NCBI RefSeq assembly: GCF_003569765.1
Contig: NZ_QXMG01000002.1
Location: forward strand, 1-64,000
DNA: 64,000 nucleotides
Source: Caldimonas tepidiphila
GTDB lineage: Bacteria > Pseudomonadota > Gammaproteobacteria > Burkholderiales > Burkholderiaceae_C
Direction: 5' to 3'
Shown here: one piece after another, positions 38,074 to 47,624 of the stretch
How the letters are laid out: every line of letters begins with the position of its first letter
Position numbering within the stretch: position 1 is the stretch's first letter
Position numbers and translations under genes: made by a program
The notes under the pieces: generated by a model
Seen by the model: the letters and a program-made list of their open reading frames with translations, nothing else
What the model was told of the DNA's origin: nothing
Database searches by the model: none

Positions 38074-39180
38074 TCAGGCCGCGTGGACGGCCGGCTGCGC
38101 CTCGGCACCGACGGCCGCAGGCGCGGATCCGGCCAGCAGCTCGCGCGCCGCGGCGTCGAGGTCCTCCCAGCGTCCCGAGGCGGGGCGCAGCACCGGCGCG
38201 TCCTCGTAGGCCGAGAAGTTGCGCTGCATCGACTGGCGGTAGATCGGGTCGTAGTGCTGCACGAGCAGCTGCTCGACCACCTCTGCGGTGCGGCCCTCGC
38301 GCGCGGCAAGCTGCCAGTCCTGCACCACCGCGCGGCCGCGCAGCTGCGTCAGCAGCTCGAGCCGGGCGCAGAAGGCCGCAGTGTCGCGCACGAAGCAGTC
38401 GTAGTCCTCCATCAGCAGCTCGACCCGGTGCGGCAGCGACAGCTCGACGCGCAGGCATTCGGCCGCGCGCATGCGCTCGATCAGCACCTCGGGCACCCGC
38501 AGTTCGCCGACCTTGCGGCTCTCGCTTTCAACATACACGGGTTGTGAAGGATAGAAACCACGCAAGACCGTGCGGATGCTCGACTCGAAGGCCTTCTGCG
38601 AGGGCTGGATCTCCCCCGGCAGCAGACCCAGCACCGAGCCGCGGTGGCAGGCGAGGCGCTCGAGGTCCAGCACCTGCGCACCCTGGCGCTCGAGCGCGAG
38701 GAGCAGCCGGCTCTTGCCGCTGCCGGTCTCGCCGCACAGCACGCGGAAGTGCAGCGGCCGCGGCAGCTCCTCGAGCTCGCGCAACACCTCGCGCCGGTAG
38801 GCGCGGTAGCCGCCGTCGACCAGGTGCACGCGAAAGCCGATCTGGCTCAGCACCAGTGCCATCGAGCCCGAGCGCTGACCGCCGCGCCAGCAGTAGATCA
38901 GGGGCTTCCAGTCGCGCGGCTTGTCGAGCAGCTCGCGCTCGATGTGCGCGGCGATGTTGCGCGACACGAGCGCCGCGCCGCGCTTGCGCGCCTCGAAGGC
39001 CGAGACCTGCTTGTACTCGGTGCCGACCAGCGCGCGCTCGGCGTCGTTGAGCACCGGCCAGTTGACGGCGCCGGGCAGCCGGTCCTCGGCGTACTCGCTC
39101 TCGGAGCGGGCGTCGATCACGGCGTCGAACTCGCCGAGGCGCTGCAGTGCCTCGGCGGCGGAAATCACTTGGAAGTTCAT
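38074..39180 (-). CDS. mnmH: tRNA 2-selenouridine synthase (MnmH/SelU/YbbB)
   Basis: 368 residues, the usual length. The N-terminal rhodanese domain has the catalytic Cys97 in [11 protein letters not shown]; the P-loop domain has CGETGSGKS (about 149-157). It replaces sulfur with selenium in wobble 2-thiouridine of tRNA, using selenophosphate, and implies a selD elsewhere. The segment [12 protein letters not shown] (about 215) is conserved in the family but is here written with unusually AT-rich codons around 38526-38560. Confidence 0.93.
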   Translation of the reverse strand: MNFQVISAAEALQRLGEFDAVIDARSESEYAEDRLPGAVNWPVLNDAERALVGTEYKQVSAFEARKRGAALVSRNIAAHIERELLDKPRDWKPLIYCWRGGQRSGSMALVLSQIGFRVHLVDGGYRAYRREVLRELEELPRPLHFRVLCGETGSGKSRLLLALERQGAQVLDLERLACHRGSVLGLLPGEIQPSQKAFESSIRTVLRGFYPSQPVYVESESRKVGELRVPEVLIERMRAAECLRVELSLPHRVELLMEDYDCFVRDTAAFCARLELLTQLRGRAVVQDWQLAAREGRTAEVVEQLLVQHYDPIYRQSMQRNFSAYEDAPVLRPASGRWEDLDAAARELLAGSAPAAVGAEAQPAVHAA

Positions 39181-39222
39181 GCCCCCGATTGTCGCCGGGC
39201 GAGCGAAGGCCCCTGCACCAGG

Positions 39223-39873
39223 TCAGCGCAGCAGGGGCTTGAGGATGGGCCAGACGTTGTCGAGCATCAGCGGCTGGGCCTCGGCGCGCGGATGGATGCG
39301 GTCGGGCTGGAAAAAGTCGACGGCGTTGGGCACGTCGGCGACGTTCTTCAGCAGGAAGGGCACCAGCGGCACCCGGCGATCGTCGGCGACGGCGCGGTAG
39401 ATGGCCTCGAAGCTGCGGGCGTAGCTGCCTCCGTAGTTGGGCGGCAGCTGCATGCCGATCAGCACCACCTTGGCGCCCGCCTGCTGCGCCGCCTGCGTCA
39501 TCGCGTCGAGGTTGGCCTGCGTCTGCGCGATCGGCAGCCCGCGCAGCGCGTCGTTGCCGCCGAGCTCGATCAGCACGTGCGTCGGCCGGTGCTTCTTCAG
39601 CAGCGCCGGCAGCCGCGAGCGCCCCCCGGAGGTGGTCTCGCCGCTGACGCTCGCGTTGACGATGCGCGCGTCGATCCTCTCGCGCGCGAGCCGCCGCTCG
39701 AGCAGCGCCACCCAGCCGCTGCCGCGCTCGATGCCGTATTCGGCCGACAGGCTGTCGCCGACGATCAGGATCGTCGCCGCGGCGGCGCGTGCCGGCGGGC
39801 TCCAAAGCCCGGTGAGCGCGGCTGCGGCGCCGAGCGCGATAAAGTGCCTGCGTCCGATGAAAGAAGAACTCAT
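39223..39873 (-). CDS. tesA: TesA-like arylesterase / lysophospholipase, SGNH hydrolase
   Basis: 216 residues. Block [11 protein letters not shown] (catalytic Ser about 46), block [14 protein letters not shown] (Asn), and block [11 protein letters not shown] (Asp and His) define the SGNH family; the size and order match E. coli TesA. The N terminus has a twin-arginine-like start (GRRHFIALG) and hydrophobic stretch ending in ARAAA, so it should be exported. The start codon at 39873 shares a CATG with the divergent ATPase gene; an in-frame ATG at 39891 would lie even further into that gene. Confidence 0.85.
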   Translation of the reverse strand: MSSSFIGRRHFIALGAAAALTGLWSPPARAAAATILIVGDSLSAEYGIERGSGWVALLERRLARERIDARIVNASVSGETTSGGRSRLPALLKKHRPTHVLIELGGNDALRGLPIAQTQANLDAMTQAAQQAGAKVVLIGMQLPPNYGGSYARSFEAIYRAVADDRRVPLVPFLLKNVADVPNAVDFFQPDRIHPRAEAQPLMLDNVWPILKPLLR

Positions 39874-40597
39874 GAGCGAAGAACCGATCATTGCCGTGGA
39901 CCGCGTCACCAAGGAGGTGCGGGACTCCAGCGGAGTGCTGACGATTCTGCACGATGTCGATTTCACGCTCGCCGCCAGGGAATCGGCGGCGATCGTCGGC
40001 GCCTCGGGCTCCGGCAAGTCGACGCTGCTCGGCATCCTCGCCGGGCTCGACACGCCGACGCGCGGCACGGTGCGTCTCGCAGGCATCGACCTGTTCGCGC
40101 TCGACGAGGACGCGCGCGCCGCGGTGCGCGCCGAGCGCGTCGGCTTCGTGTTCCAGAGCTTCCAGCTGATGGGCAACCTGACCGCGCTCGAGAACGTGAT
40201 GCTGCCGCTCGAGCTGCAGGGGCGCCCGGACGCGCGGCGTGCCGCGACCGAGATGCTCGGCCGCGTCGGCCTCGGCGAGCGCCTGGGTCACTATCCCCGC
40301 GTGCTCTCCGGCGGCGAGCAGCAGCGCGTCGCGCTCGCGCGCGCCTTCGTCGTGCAGCCGGAGGTGCTGCTGGCCGACGAGCCGACCGGCAGCCTCGATT
40401 TCGCGACCGGCGAGACGGTGATGGAGCTGATGTTCGAGCTCAACCGCGAGCTCGGCACGACGCTCGTGCTCGTCACGCACGACCGCGGCATCGCCGCGCG
40501 CTGCGACCGGCAGATCCGCATCGAGGCCGGGCGGCTCGTGTCCGGCGCACCGGAGATGGAGGCCGCGGCGGCGAGGGCTTACCATCCCGCCCCATGA
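39872..40597 (+). CDS. ybbA: ABC transporter ATP-binding protein, YbbA/LolD family
   Basis: 241 residues. Walker [10 protein letters not shown] (about 48-56), [21 protein letters not shown] split over about 92-112, signature [15 protein letters not shown], Walker [13 protein letters not shown] and the H-loop LVTHD. The sequence is of the MacB/LolD/YbbA type, which energises FtsX-like permeases. In E. coli ybbA is divergent from tesA, as here, but is followed by the permease ybbP; here rlmB follows with an ATGA overlap and no permease is present. Confidence 0.88.
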   Translation: MSEEPIIAVDRVTKEVRDSSGVLTILHDVDFTLAARESAAIVGASGSGKSTLLGILAGLDTPTRGTVRLAGIDLFALDEDARAAVRAERVGFVFQSFQLMGNLTALENVMLPLELQGRPDARRAATEMLGRVGLGERLGHYPRVLSGGEQQRVALARAFVVQPEVLLADEPTGSLDFATGETVMELMFELNRELGTTLVLVTHDRGIAARCDRQIRIEAGRLVSGAPEMEAAAARAYHPAP

Positions 40598-41325
40598 GCG
40601 CCAAGATCCTGTTCGGCTTCCATGCCGTCACCGTGCGGCTGAAGACCGCGCCCCAGTCCATCACCGAGATCCATTACGACGCCACGCGCCGCGACCAGCG
40701 CATGCGGCAGTTCCTCGCGCGCGCCGAGGAGGCGGGCGCCAAGCTCGTCGAGAGCGACGACGAGCGGCTGCACAAGCTGTGCGGCACGCACCGCCACCAG
40801 GGCGTGGTCGCGCGCGCGCAGCCGGTGCCGCAGGCGCATTCGCTCGACGACCTGCTCGACTCGGTCGAGGGGCCGCCGCTGCTGCTGGTGCTCGACGGCG
40901 TGACCGACCCGCACAACCTCGGCGCCTGCCTGCGCGTGGCCGACGGGGCCGGCGCGCACGCGGTGATCGCACCGAAGGATCACGCGGTCGGCATCAACGC
41001 GACGGTGGCGAAGGTCGCCAGCGGCGCGGCCGAGACGGTGCCCTACTTCATGGTCACGAACCTCGCGCGCACGCTCAAGGAGCTCAAGGAGCGCGACATC
41101 TGGGTGGTCGGCACCTCGGACGACGCGCCCGCCACGCTCTACGAGGCGGACCTCAAGCGCGGCGTCGCGCTGGTGCTCGGCGCCGAGGGCACCGGCATGC
41201 GCCAGCTCACGCGCAAGACCTGCGACGAGCTCGTCAGCCTGCCGATGGCCGGCGCGGTCGAGAGCCTGAACGTGTCGGTGGCAAGCGGCATCTGCCTGTA
41301 CGAGGCGGTGCGCCAGCGCCGCTGA
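40594..41325 (+). CDS. rlmB: 23S rRNA (guanosine-2251-2'-O)-methyltransferase
   Basis: 243 residues. The SpoU/TrmH fold is shown by an N-terminal substrate-binding part ([10 protein letters not shown]) and motifs [19 protein letters not shown] (about 101-119), VLGAEGTGM (about 198-206) and [22 protein letters not shown] (about 218-239), which form the trefoil-knot SAM site. Overlaps the ATPase gene by 4 bases. Confidence 0.93.
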   Translation: MSAKILFGFHAVTVRLKTAPQSITEIHYDATRRDQRMRQFLARAEEAGAKLVESDDERLHKLCGTHRHQGVVARAQPVPQAHSLDDLLDSVEGPPLLLVLDGVTDPHNLGACLRVADGAGAHAVIAPKDHAVGINATVAKVASGAAETVPYFMVTNLARTLKELKERDIWVVGTSDDAPATLYEADLKRGVALVLGAEGTGMRQLTRKTCDELVSLPMAGAVESLNVSVASGICLYEAVRQRR

Positions 41326-41355
41326 GGCACCGCCCGGCGCCGGGGCCGCGCCGCC

Positions 41356-44025
41356 TCAGGCCCCCGGCGCCTCGTCGCCCGGCCGGTTCCAGGCCACGCT
41401 GATCCTCGTGCCGGCGTCGGGCGCGGAGCACATCTCGAGCAGCGCGCCGATCGCGTTCGCGCGCTCGCGCATGCTCACCAGCCCGAGGTGGCCGGGACGC
41501 ACGAGCGTATCGAGGCCGGGCGTCCCCACCCCGTCGTCCTCGATGCTCATCGTCAGGCTCGTCTCGCCGCCGCTGACCCGGATCCACACCTGGCCGGCAC
41601 GGGCATGGCGCAGCGTGTTGCTGTAGGCCTCGCGCATGATCATGAAGAAGGCGTATTCCACCTGGGGGGGCCAGCGCCTCGAGGCGTCGCCCGCCGCCCA
41701 TTCCAGGCGCGTCTCCGGCTTCCTGCCGGCGAGGTAGGGCTGCAGCAGCTCGTTCTCCATCGCCGCCTGCATCCCCACCTCCTCGAGCAGCACGGGGCGC
41801 AGGTCGTTGAGAACCTGCCGGACCTTGCGGTTCGCGTCCGCGATCAGCGCGCTGGCGTTCTCCAGCCAATCGTCGGGGCTGCGCTGCTCCTTGGCGAGCC
41901 GGCGCATGCCGCTCTCGTGGATCAGCCGCAGCGCGCACAGGGTCTGGCCCAGGTCGTCGTGCAGGTGCTCGGCAATGCGGCGGGTGGTCTCCTTTTCCTG
42001 CTCGAGCAGGCGCTGCGTCAGCGCGCGCAACTCGCCCTGGTACTGCGCCCGCTCGCGTTCGGCGCGGATCCTCTCCGTCACGTCCCGCAGGATGGCGGTG
42101 AACTCGGAGCGGCCGGCCACCGAGGCATGCGAGATGGAGGCTTCGAGCTCGATCTCGTGGCCGTCGCGGTGCAGGCCCTTGAGGTGCCCGAGCTTCCCGA
42201 ACAGCGGGTTCTGGCCGGTGCGCGTGAAGCGCTCGAAATTGTGGTCGTGCCTCTCTCTCGCCTTCGGGGGCAGGATGCGCTCCAGGCTCGCCCCGAGCAT
42301 CTCGTCCTTGGGCATGCCGAAGATCCGCTCGGCCGCCGGGTTGAACAGGATGACCCGTCCCGCGGCGTCCAGGCTGACGATCGCGTCGCTGGCGCTTGAA
42401 ACCAGCGCCGCCAGGCGGGCCTCGTTGTGCGCTAGGCGCTCCAGGCTCTCCTTTTCCCGGGTGATGTCCAGGCCCATGCCCAGCGTGCGCCCGGGCCGGC
42501 CGCCGAGGTCGGGAACGGTGCGGCCGATCACCTTCCACCAGCGGATGCGGCCGTCCGGCTGCCGCAGGCGGATCTCCTGGTTGAACTCCTCGCCGCTGCG
42601 CTCCGAGTCCTCGCAGGCCGCCAAGAAGCGCTCCCGGTCGTCCGGATGCAGGTCCTGCAGGAAATCGGAGAAGCTCGCGCGGAGACCGTTCCCGAACGCC
42701 GGGCTCAGTTCCGGCGCGGGAATGCCGCTCGCGGCGCCGAGGACGCCGTCCGGCTCCGTGCCGCCTAGGCGCAGGCGCAGGACGTCGCTCCTCAGGTCGC
42801 GTTCCCAGGCGATCATTCCGCCGGCCTGGAGCGCCAGGCGAAGGCTGCGCTCGCTGTCGGCGAGCGCCGTCTCCATCCGCTTGCGCTCCGTGATGTCCTC
42901 GATCGTGCCGACGGTGCCGGTCACGGCGCCCGCTGCATCGCGCAGCGGCGCAGCCTGGCCCCGGACGTGCCGGATCGTGCCGTCCGGCATCAGCAGCCGG
43001 TACTCCAGCTGGCACTCGCCGTGGGCGAGCAGGGCCGCATGCCATCCGCGCAGCAGCGCGGGCAGGTCTTCCGGATGCACCCGGTCCATCCAGCCGGCAC
43101 CGAGCAGCTCCGCCTCGCTGGCCCCCCAGATGGCCTGCGCGCGAGGGTTGACGTACTGAACCAGGCCTCGCGTGTCGGACTGGAAGATCCCGATCGGGGC
43201 CGACACGCTCAGCGTCCTGAAGCGTTCCTCGCTCTCGCGCAGCCGCGCCTCCGCGCGGTGCTGGACCGTGACGTCGCGGGCCGCGGCGAGCACCGACTCC
43301 ACGCGGCCCGCGCCGTCGAACTCGGGCACGAGCCGCACGTCGAACCAGCGGGTTCCCTGCGGCCCCTCGTGTTCGACCTTGAACTCGCGCGGGCGCATCG
43401 TCTGGAAGACCGCGGAGATCTCCTGCTGCCACAAGGCGGCCAGGGGCGCCGGCAGGCCCAGGGTGGGATCCGTGTGGGTGCGCCCGAGGAACGCCATGGG
43501 CGGCAGGCCCGTCTCGCGCTGCGTCGCATGATTGGCGTAGACGAAGCGCAGCCCGCGGTCGAATCGCTGGATGAGGTCGGTGGCGTGCTCGGCCAGGGCC
43601 ATGAACGCGCGCGTGCGCTTGCGGCCCGCCTCCTGGGCCTTCCTGTGATGCGTGATGTCGCGCAGGCAGACCGACACCCCGTCCTCGTCCGGGTAGATGC
43701 TGCCTTCCAGCCAGCGATCGGAAGCCCCGGGTCCGGGCTCGACCTCGAAGACGGCGCTGCGCTGCGTCCTCAGGGCGTTGAGGAACTGCGGCGCGAACAT
43801 CGGGCCGAGCGCTCCGGGAAAGTCCGTCAGCAGGTTGCGTCCCGCCAGGGACTCCGCGGGGGCGCCCAGCAGCGAGGCCGCGCCGGCGTTGGCATGGACC
43901 AGGCGGCCGGCGGCGTCGGTGGCGAGGAAGGCGTCGGTGATCCGCTCCAGGAGTCGGCTCGCCGGCGCGCCTTCCCGGGCCGGCGGGGAGGGGGTGGGGT
44001 CGATGTTGCTCGGGAAGTGCGCCAT
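41356..44025 (-). CDS. Multi-PAS sensor histidine kinase (NarL-partner type, HisKA_3)
   Basis: 889 residues. About five PAS segments can be recognised (near 28-120, 147-265, 272-385, 390-525 and 530-650), several ending in the DIT/DVT-ER linker. A HisKA_3 domain follows with RRIAEHLHDDLGQTL, phosphorylated His about 689, then an HATPase_c domain with EAYSNTLRHA (N box), DDGVGTPG and GHLGLVSMRERA (about 765-870). No signal peptide or membrane helix is seen, so it is cytosolic. HisKA_3 kinases usually pair with LuxR-type response regulators, but none is adjacent. It converges on rlmB with a 30-base gap. Confidence 0.85.
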   Translation of the reverse strand: MAHFPSNIDPTPSPPAREGAPASRLLERITDAFLATDAAGRLVHANAGAASLLGAPAESLAGRNLLTDFPGALGPMFAPQFLNALRTQRSAVFEVEPGPGASDRWLEGSIYPDEDGVSVCLRDITHHRKAQEAGRKRTRAFMALAEHATDLIQRFDRGLRFVYANHATQRETGLPPMAFLGRTHTDPTLGLPAPLAALWQQEISAVFQTMRPREFKVEHEGPQGTRWFDVRLVPEFDGAGRVESVLAAARDVTVQHRAEARLRESEERFRTLSVSAPIGIFQSDTRGLVQYVNPRAQAIWGASEAELLGAGWMDRVHPEDLPALLRGWHAALLAHGECQLEYRLLMPDGTIRHVRGQAAPLRDAAGAVTGTVGTIEDITERKRMETALADSERSLRLALQAGGMIAWERDLRSDVLRLRLGGTEPDGVLGAASGIPAPELSPAFGNGLRASFSDFLQDLHPDDRERFLAACEDSERSGEEFNQEIRLRQPDGRIRWWKVIGRTVPDLGGRPGRTLGMGLDITREKESLERLAHNEARLAALVSSASDAIVSLDAAGRVILFNPAAERIFGMPKDEMLGASLERILPPKARERHDHNFERFTRTGQNPLFGKLGHLKGLHRDGHEIELEASISHASVAGRSEFTAILRDVTERIRAERERAQYQGELRALTQRLLEQEKETTRRIAEHLHDDLGQTLCALRLIHESGMRRLAKEQRSPDDWLENASALIADANRKVRQVLNDLRPVLLEEVGMQAAMENELLQPYLAGRKPETRLEWAAGDASRRWPPQVEYAFFMIMREAYSNTLRHARAGQVWIRVSGGETSLTMSIEDDGVGTPGLDTLVRPGHLGLVSMRERANAIGALLEMCSAPDAGTRISVAWNRPGDEAPGA

Positions 44026-44404
44026 TGAAGTGGCTCCGGTGCGCCGCGACAGGCCCCGCGGCCCGGGGCGGTTCGTCGAAGCGGTGAGGACGGTTGCGCC
44101 GCGCAGGGCTCGTTCGCAGGCGGTGGAAGACGGGGCGGGCGCGAAGACGGCGGTCCTGGCTGCCCGAAGGCCCGGGCTTGCTGCCGGCGTCCGCGACGCG
44201 GGACGCGATTGTGCGGTCGCCGCTGCCCCGGCGCCATCGGATCGCGGCTGATCCGCTTGTTGCGCAAACCGGGCGGGAGGCTTCGCGCCATGCCGACAGG
44301 GACCTCAGGCAAGTTCCTACAGCGGCACGATCCCGGACCCTGGGCGCGAAGGGGGGCGGTGCGCTCGCTACACTGTGCCGATCCGATTCCCTCCCAGACA
44401 CACC
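44026..44404. other. Intergenic region between the sensor kinase and upp
   Basis: About 380 bases, divergent promoter region, with no convincing gene. TACACT at 44369-44374 is a plausible -10 box for upp (35 bases before its ATG). No strong palindromes were seen. Confidence 0.4.
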
Positions 44405-45031
44405 ATGTCCGTCATCGAAGTCCGGCACCCGCTGGTGCGCCACAAGATCGGCCTGCTGCGCGAAGCCGACATTTCCACCAAGAAGTTCCGCGAGATCACG
44501 GCCGAGATCGCCCGGCTGCTCGCCTACGAGGCCACCGCCGACTTCCCGCTCGAGACCACCACCGTCGCCGGCTGGTGCGGCGAGGTGCAGGTCGAGCAGA
44601 TCAAGGGCCGCAAGGTCACCGTGGTGCCGATCCTGCGCGCGGGCCTGGGCATGCTCGACGGCGTGCTCGACATGGTGCCCAACGCCAAGGTGAGCGTGGT
44701 CGGCCTGTCGCGCAACCACGAGACGCTGCAGCCCGAGCACTACTTCGAGCGCTTCGTCGGCGACCTCGACGAGCGCACCGCGCTGATCATCGACCCGATG
44801 CTCGCCACCGCCGGCTCGATGATCGCCACCGTCGATCTGCTCAAGCGCCGCGGCTGCCGCGACATCCGCGCGCTGGTGCTGGTCGCCGCGCCCGAGGGCG
44901 TGAAGGCGCTGTCCGACGCGCACCCCGACGTGCGCTGCTGGACCGCCGCGATCGACAGCCACCTCGATGCCAACGGCTACATCATCCCCGGCCTAGGGGA
45001 CGCGGGCGACAAGATCTTCGGCACGAAGTAG
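44405..45031 (+). CDS. upp: Uracil phosphoribosyltransferase
   Basis: 208 residues, exactly the E. coli length. It salvages uracil with PRPP to UMP. Motifs: [12 protein letters not shown] at the N terminus, [12 protein letters not shown] (about 78-89), the PRPP loop [12 protein letters not shown] (about 128-139) and the uracil site [17 protein letters not shown] at the C terminus. A candidate terminator follows at 45085. Confidence 0.96.
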   Translation: MSVIEVRHPLVRHKIGLLREADISTKKFREITAEIARLLAYEATADFPLETTTVAGWCGEVQVEQIKGRKVTVVPILRAGLGMLDGVLDMVPNAKVSVVGLSRNHETLQPEHYFERFVGDLDERTALIIDPMLATAGSMIATVDLLKRRGCRDIRALVLVAAPEGVKALSDAHPDVRCWTAAIDSHLDANGYIIPGLGDAGDKIFGTK

Positions 45032-45084
45032 GGCGAGTCCGCTCCCCCGAGTGCGAGGCGGCCTCCGACGGCTGCTTCGCCGCA

Positions 45085-45116
45085 GCCCGGGCACGCTCCT
45101 GCAGGCCCGGGCGCTT
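45085..45116 (+). terminator. Candidate terminator after upp
   Basis: GCCCGGGC at 45085-45092 and 45105-45112 pair as an 8-bp stem with a 12-base loop, followed by GCTTT. The U-tract is short. It lies between upp and the AraC-type gene. Confidence 0.5.
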
Positions 45117-45155
45117 TCCGAAACGAGGCCCGGAACCCGAGCCGCCCACCCCGCC

Positions 45156-45968
45156 ATGCATCGCTACGTTCCCGCTCCCGCGGATCTCCGTGCCTGGATC
45201 CGGGGCGGCGTCGTCATCCACCGGGGCCCGGGCCCCGGAATCTCCCGATTTCCGGCGCTCACCACCGGGATGATCACGGTGCGCCTGCGTGGCGAGGTCA
45301 CCACTGCCGCACACCTGCCCCTGCCTCGGGCGGCGTTCGTGGGGCCGGGCACCCGGCCCGCGGTCTACCGGCATGTGGGGCCGCTGCATGCGGTGGGGCT
45401 CATCGTGCAAGCAGCCGCGCTGCCCTGCCTGCTCGGCACCGGGGCGGCGGCTGCGGTCGACACCTTCGTCCCGATGCTGGCGCTGTACGGGCCGCGGTGG
45501 GCGGACTGGGAGGAGCAGCTCGAACGTGCGTCCGGCGACGAGGCGCGCCTGTCGGTCCTGTTCCGCTTCGTGCGCCAGCTGGCGTCCCTTCCGGTGCATG
45601 CCGCCCGCCGTGCCCGCCTCGAAGCGTGGGAGCGTGCGGTGTGCAGGGACCTTGCAGAGGCTCCCGCCGCACTCGGGATGAGCCTGCGCCAGCTCGAACG
45701 CCGCTTCGGCACCGAGTTCGGGATGAGTCCGAAGCGCTTCCAGCGGGTCGACCGCGTGGCCGCGACGCTGTACCGGGCGATGCGGGGCCCGGTGGGCGGA
45801 GCCGAGCTCGCGCTGGCCCAGGGCTTCTACGATCAGTCGCACATGGCGCGCGACCTCCGGCAGCTGGCCGGCCATCCTCTGCAGGCGCTGATGAGCGGGC
45901 TGGGTCGCGAGGACGGGGATCACTGGCCCCTGTCGGTCGGCGCCCTCGGCGATCCCCCGCAGGGCTAA
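45156..45968 (+). CDS. AraC-family transcriptional regulator
   Basis: 270 residues. The C-terminal helix-turn-helix pair is visible: LGMSLRQLERRFGTEFGMSPKRFQRVDRV (key positions about 172-200) and ELALAQGFYDQSHMARDLRQLAGHPLQAL (about 215-245). The N-terminal 150 residues match the sensing domain of the DUF6597/AraC group (VIHRGPGPGISRFPAL). The start at 45156 begins the natural N terminus (MHRYVPAPADL). It converges with the DUF2834 gene, overlapping by 4 bases; targets are unknown. Confidence 0.8.
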   Translation: MHRYVPAPADLRAWIRGGVVIHRGPGPGISRFPALTTGMITVRLRGEVTTAAHLPLPRAAFVGPGTRPAVYRHVGPLHAVGLIVQAAALPCLLGTGAAAAVDTFVPMLALYGPRWADWEEQLERASGDEARLSVLFRFVRQLASLPVHAARRARLEAWERAVCRDLAEAPAALGMSLRQLERRFGTEFGMSPKRFQRVDRVAATLYRAMRGPVGGAELALAQGFYDQSHMARDLRQLAGHPLQALMSGLGREDGDHWPLSVGALGDPPQG

Positions 45969-46354
45969 GGGCCGGGCGCGCCGCGCCCTGCCTGCTCGCG
46001 GGCAGCGGCCTGTGCCCGGGGCTGCCGCATCAGCAGGTAGAGCGGCAAGGCGAACGACAGCCCGATCGCGAAGCAGGCGAGGACGTACAGCCAGCGCCTG
46101 CGCGGTGCGCCCTCGTCGTGCCCGACCCAGACCGCGAAGGTGAGGGCCGCGAGATAGACGTCGAGGGTGATCGCCGTGGTGAGCTCGTTGGCGAAGGCGC
46201 TGCCGAAGAAGTCGGCCGGCGCGACGCTGCCGCCGGCCAGGAAGTAAGCCAGGTTGTGTTGCCAGGGCAGCACCACGCCGAGCACTGCCAGCGCGAGGAT
46301 CGATGCCCGGTATGCCGACGCGGGTCGCCGCGCCGCCCTTCGTTGCGCTTCCAT
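45965..46354 (-). CDS. DUF2834 membrane protein
   Basis: 129 residues, three hydrophobic helices: ILALAVLGVVLPWQHNLAYFL, LTTAITLDVYLAALTFAVWVG and WLYVLACFAIGLSFALPLYLL. The pattern VVLPW, FF...FAN, LDVYLAALTF, GLSFALPLYL matches the DUF2834 family of unknown function. Single gene; a short ribosome-binding site is present before the ATG. Confidence 0.75.
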   Translation of the reverse strand: MEAQRRAARRPASAYRASILALAVLGVVLPWQHNLAYFLAGGSVAPADFFGSAFANELTTAITLDVYLAALTFAVWVGHDEGAPRRRWLYVLACFAIGLSFALPLYLLMRQPRAQAAAREQAGRGAPGP

Positions 46355-46450
46355 CGGAAATCTCCATTCAGTTGCCGGATGCGGAGGCAGCTTAGGGAGG
46401 CGCCGCGCGCGCCGCTAGGAAGAATGCGACATGCGGCGGGCGCCGCCGCG

Positions 46451-46984
46451 TCAGACCCAGCCGAGCGCGCCCGCCACGGCGCCGGCCGCGACCAGCCACA
46501 TCGGGCTGAGCCGCGTCAGCAGGGCGGCCGCGACCGTCAGCGCGATCAGCCCCATCGCCCCGAGGGAGTCCCGGCTCGGCTCGGACAGGATCCAGCCGGT
46601 GGACAGCAGCAGCCCGACCGTCACCGGCGCGAGGCCGGCCTTGAAGGCCCGCACGCCGCGCGCCTCGGCGCGGCGCTGCCCCCAGCGCGTCACGCACAGC
46701 ACCAGCGTGGTCGACGGCAGCACGCTCGCGAGCATCGTCACCGCGGCGCCCGTCAGCCCCGCGATGTTGTAGCCGAGCACCGCGACGAACAGCAGGTTCG
46801 GGCCGGGCGCGGCCTGCGCCAGCGCGATCGACGCGGTGAAGGCAGCGTCGTCGAGCCACTGCTGCTGCACGACGACATAGCGGTGCATCTCCGGCACCGT
46901 GGAGATCGCGCCGCCGATCGCGAGCAGCGACAGCAGCATGAAGTGGCCGAACAGGCCGAGCAGCTCGGCGGCGCCGAGGCTCAT
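46451..46984 (-). CDS. chrA: Chromate transporter, short-chain CHR subunit (second of pair)
   Basis: 177 residues with six hydrophobic segments. CHR-domain features include LSLLAIGGAISTVPEMHRYVV, QWLDDAAFTASIALAQAAPGPNLLFVAVLGY (about 42-72). It corresponds to the C-terminal half of long ChrA proteins and would function with the N-terminal-half partner encoded just upstream, overlapping by 4 bases. The pair exports chromate or another anion; no chrB regulator is nearby, so the physiological substrate is uncertain. Confidence 0.82.
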   Translation of the reverse strand: MSLGAAELLGLFGHFMLLSLLAIGGAISTVPEMHRYVVVQQQWLDDAAFTASIALAQAAPGPNLLFVAVLGYNIAGLTGAAVTMLASVLPSTTLVLCVTRWGQRRAEARGVRAFKAGLAPVTVGLLLSTGWILSEPSRDSLGAMGLIALTVAAALLTRLSPMWLVAAGAVAGALGWV

Positions 46985-47580
46985 CGGGCGAGCCCCCGCC
47001 AGGCCAGCAGCACGCCGAGCCCGCCGAGGCCGGCGAGCACCGCCGGCAGCGGCCAGCGCAGTGCCGCGATCAGGAGCGCCGTCGCGACCGCGAGGACCGC
47101 CGCGAGCGGCGCGCCCAGGGGGCTGCGGCGCAGCGCGCCGGCGAGCTTGAAGGCGGTCGCGAGCACGAGCCCGGCGGCGACCGCGCCCATGCCGCGCAGC
47201 GCGCCCGCCACCTGCGGCAGCTCCGACAGCCGCCCGAACAGCGCGGCGAGCACGAGCACGATCGCCAGCGGCACCACGAGCATCCCGGCCAGCGCCGCGA
47301 AGGCGCCGCGCAGCCCGAAGTAGCGGTCGCCGATCATCAGCGACAGGTTCACGACGTTCGGGCCCGGCAGCACCTGCCCGACCGACAGCAGCTCGACGAA
47401 CTCGTCGCGCGTCAGCCAGCGCTCGCGCTCGACCAGCTCGCGCTGCGCGATCGGCAGCACGCCGCCGAAGCCCTGCAGCGACAGCCGGTTGAAGACGCGG
47501 AACAGTTCCGCCGGCGAGCGCGGACGGGGCCGCGCGGAAGCAGGCGGCTGCGGGGCGAAAGGCTGGGGGGGAGCGGACAT
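46981..47580 (-). CDS. chrA: Chromate transporter, short-chain CHR subunit (first of pair)
   Basis: 199 residues. After a Pro-rich N terminus come the CHR motifs FNRLSLQGFGGVLPIAQ, ERERWLTRDEFVELLSVGQVLPGPNVVNLSLMIG (about 52-85) and five to six membrane helices. ATGA overlap with the second subunit. The proline-rich first 22 residues may be partly untranslated, but no later good start is seen. Confidence 0.82.
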   Translation of the reverse strand: MSAPPQPFAPQPPASARPRPRSPAELFRVFNRLSLQGFGGVLPIAQRELVERERWLTRDEFVELLSVGQVLPGPNVVNLSLMIGDRYFGLRGAFAALAGMLVVPLAIVLVLAALFGRLSELPQVAGALRGMGAVAAGLVLATAFKLAGALRRSPLGAPLAAVLAVATALLIAALRWPLPAVLAGLGGLGVLLAWRGLAR

Positions 47581-47624
47581 CGCGGCAGTGTAGCCAGCGG
47601 GGCAGGGGCCATCGGGCCCGTCTT

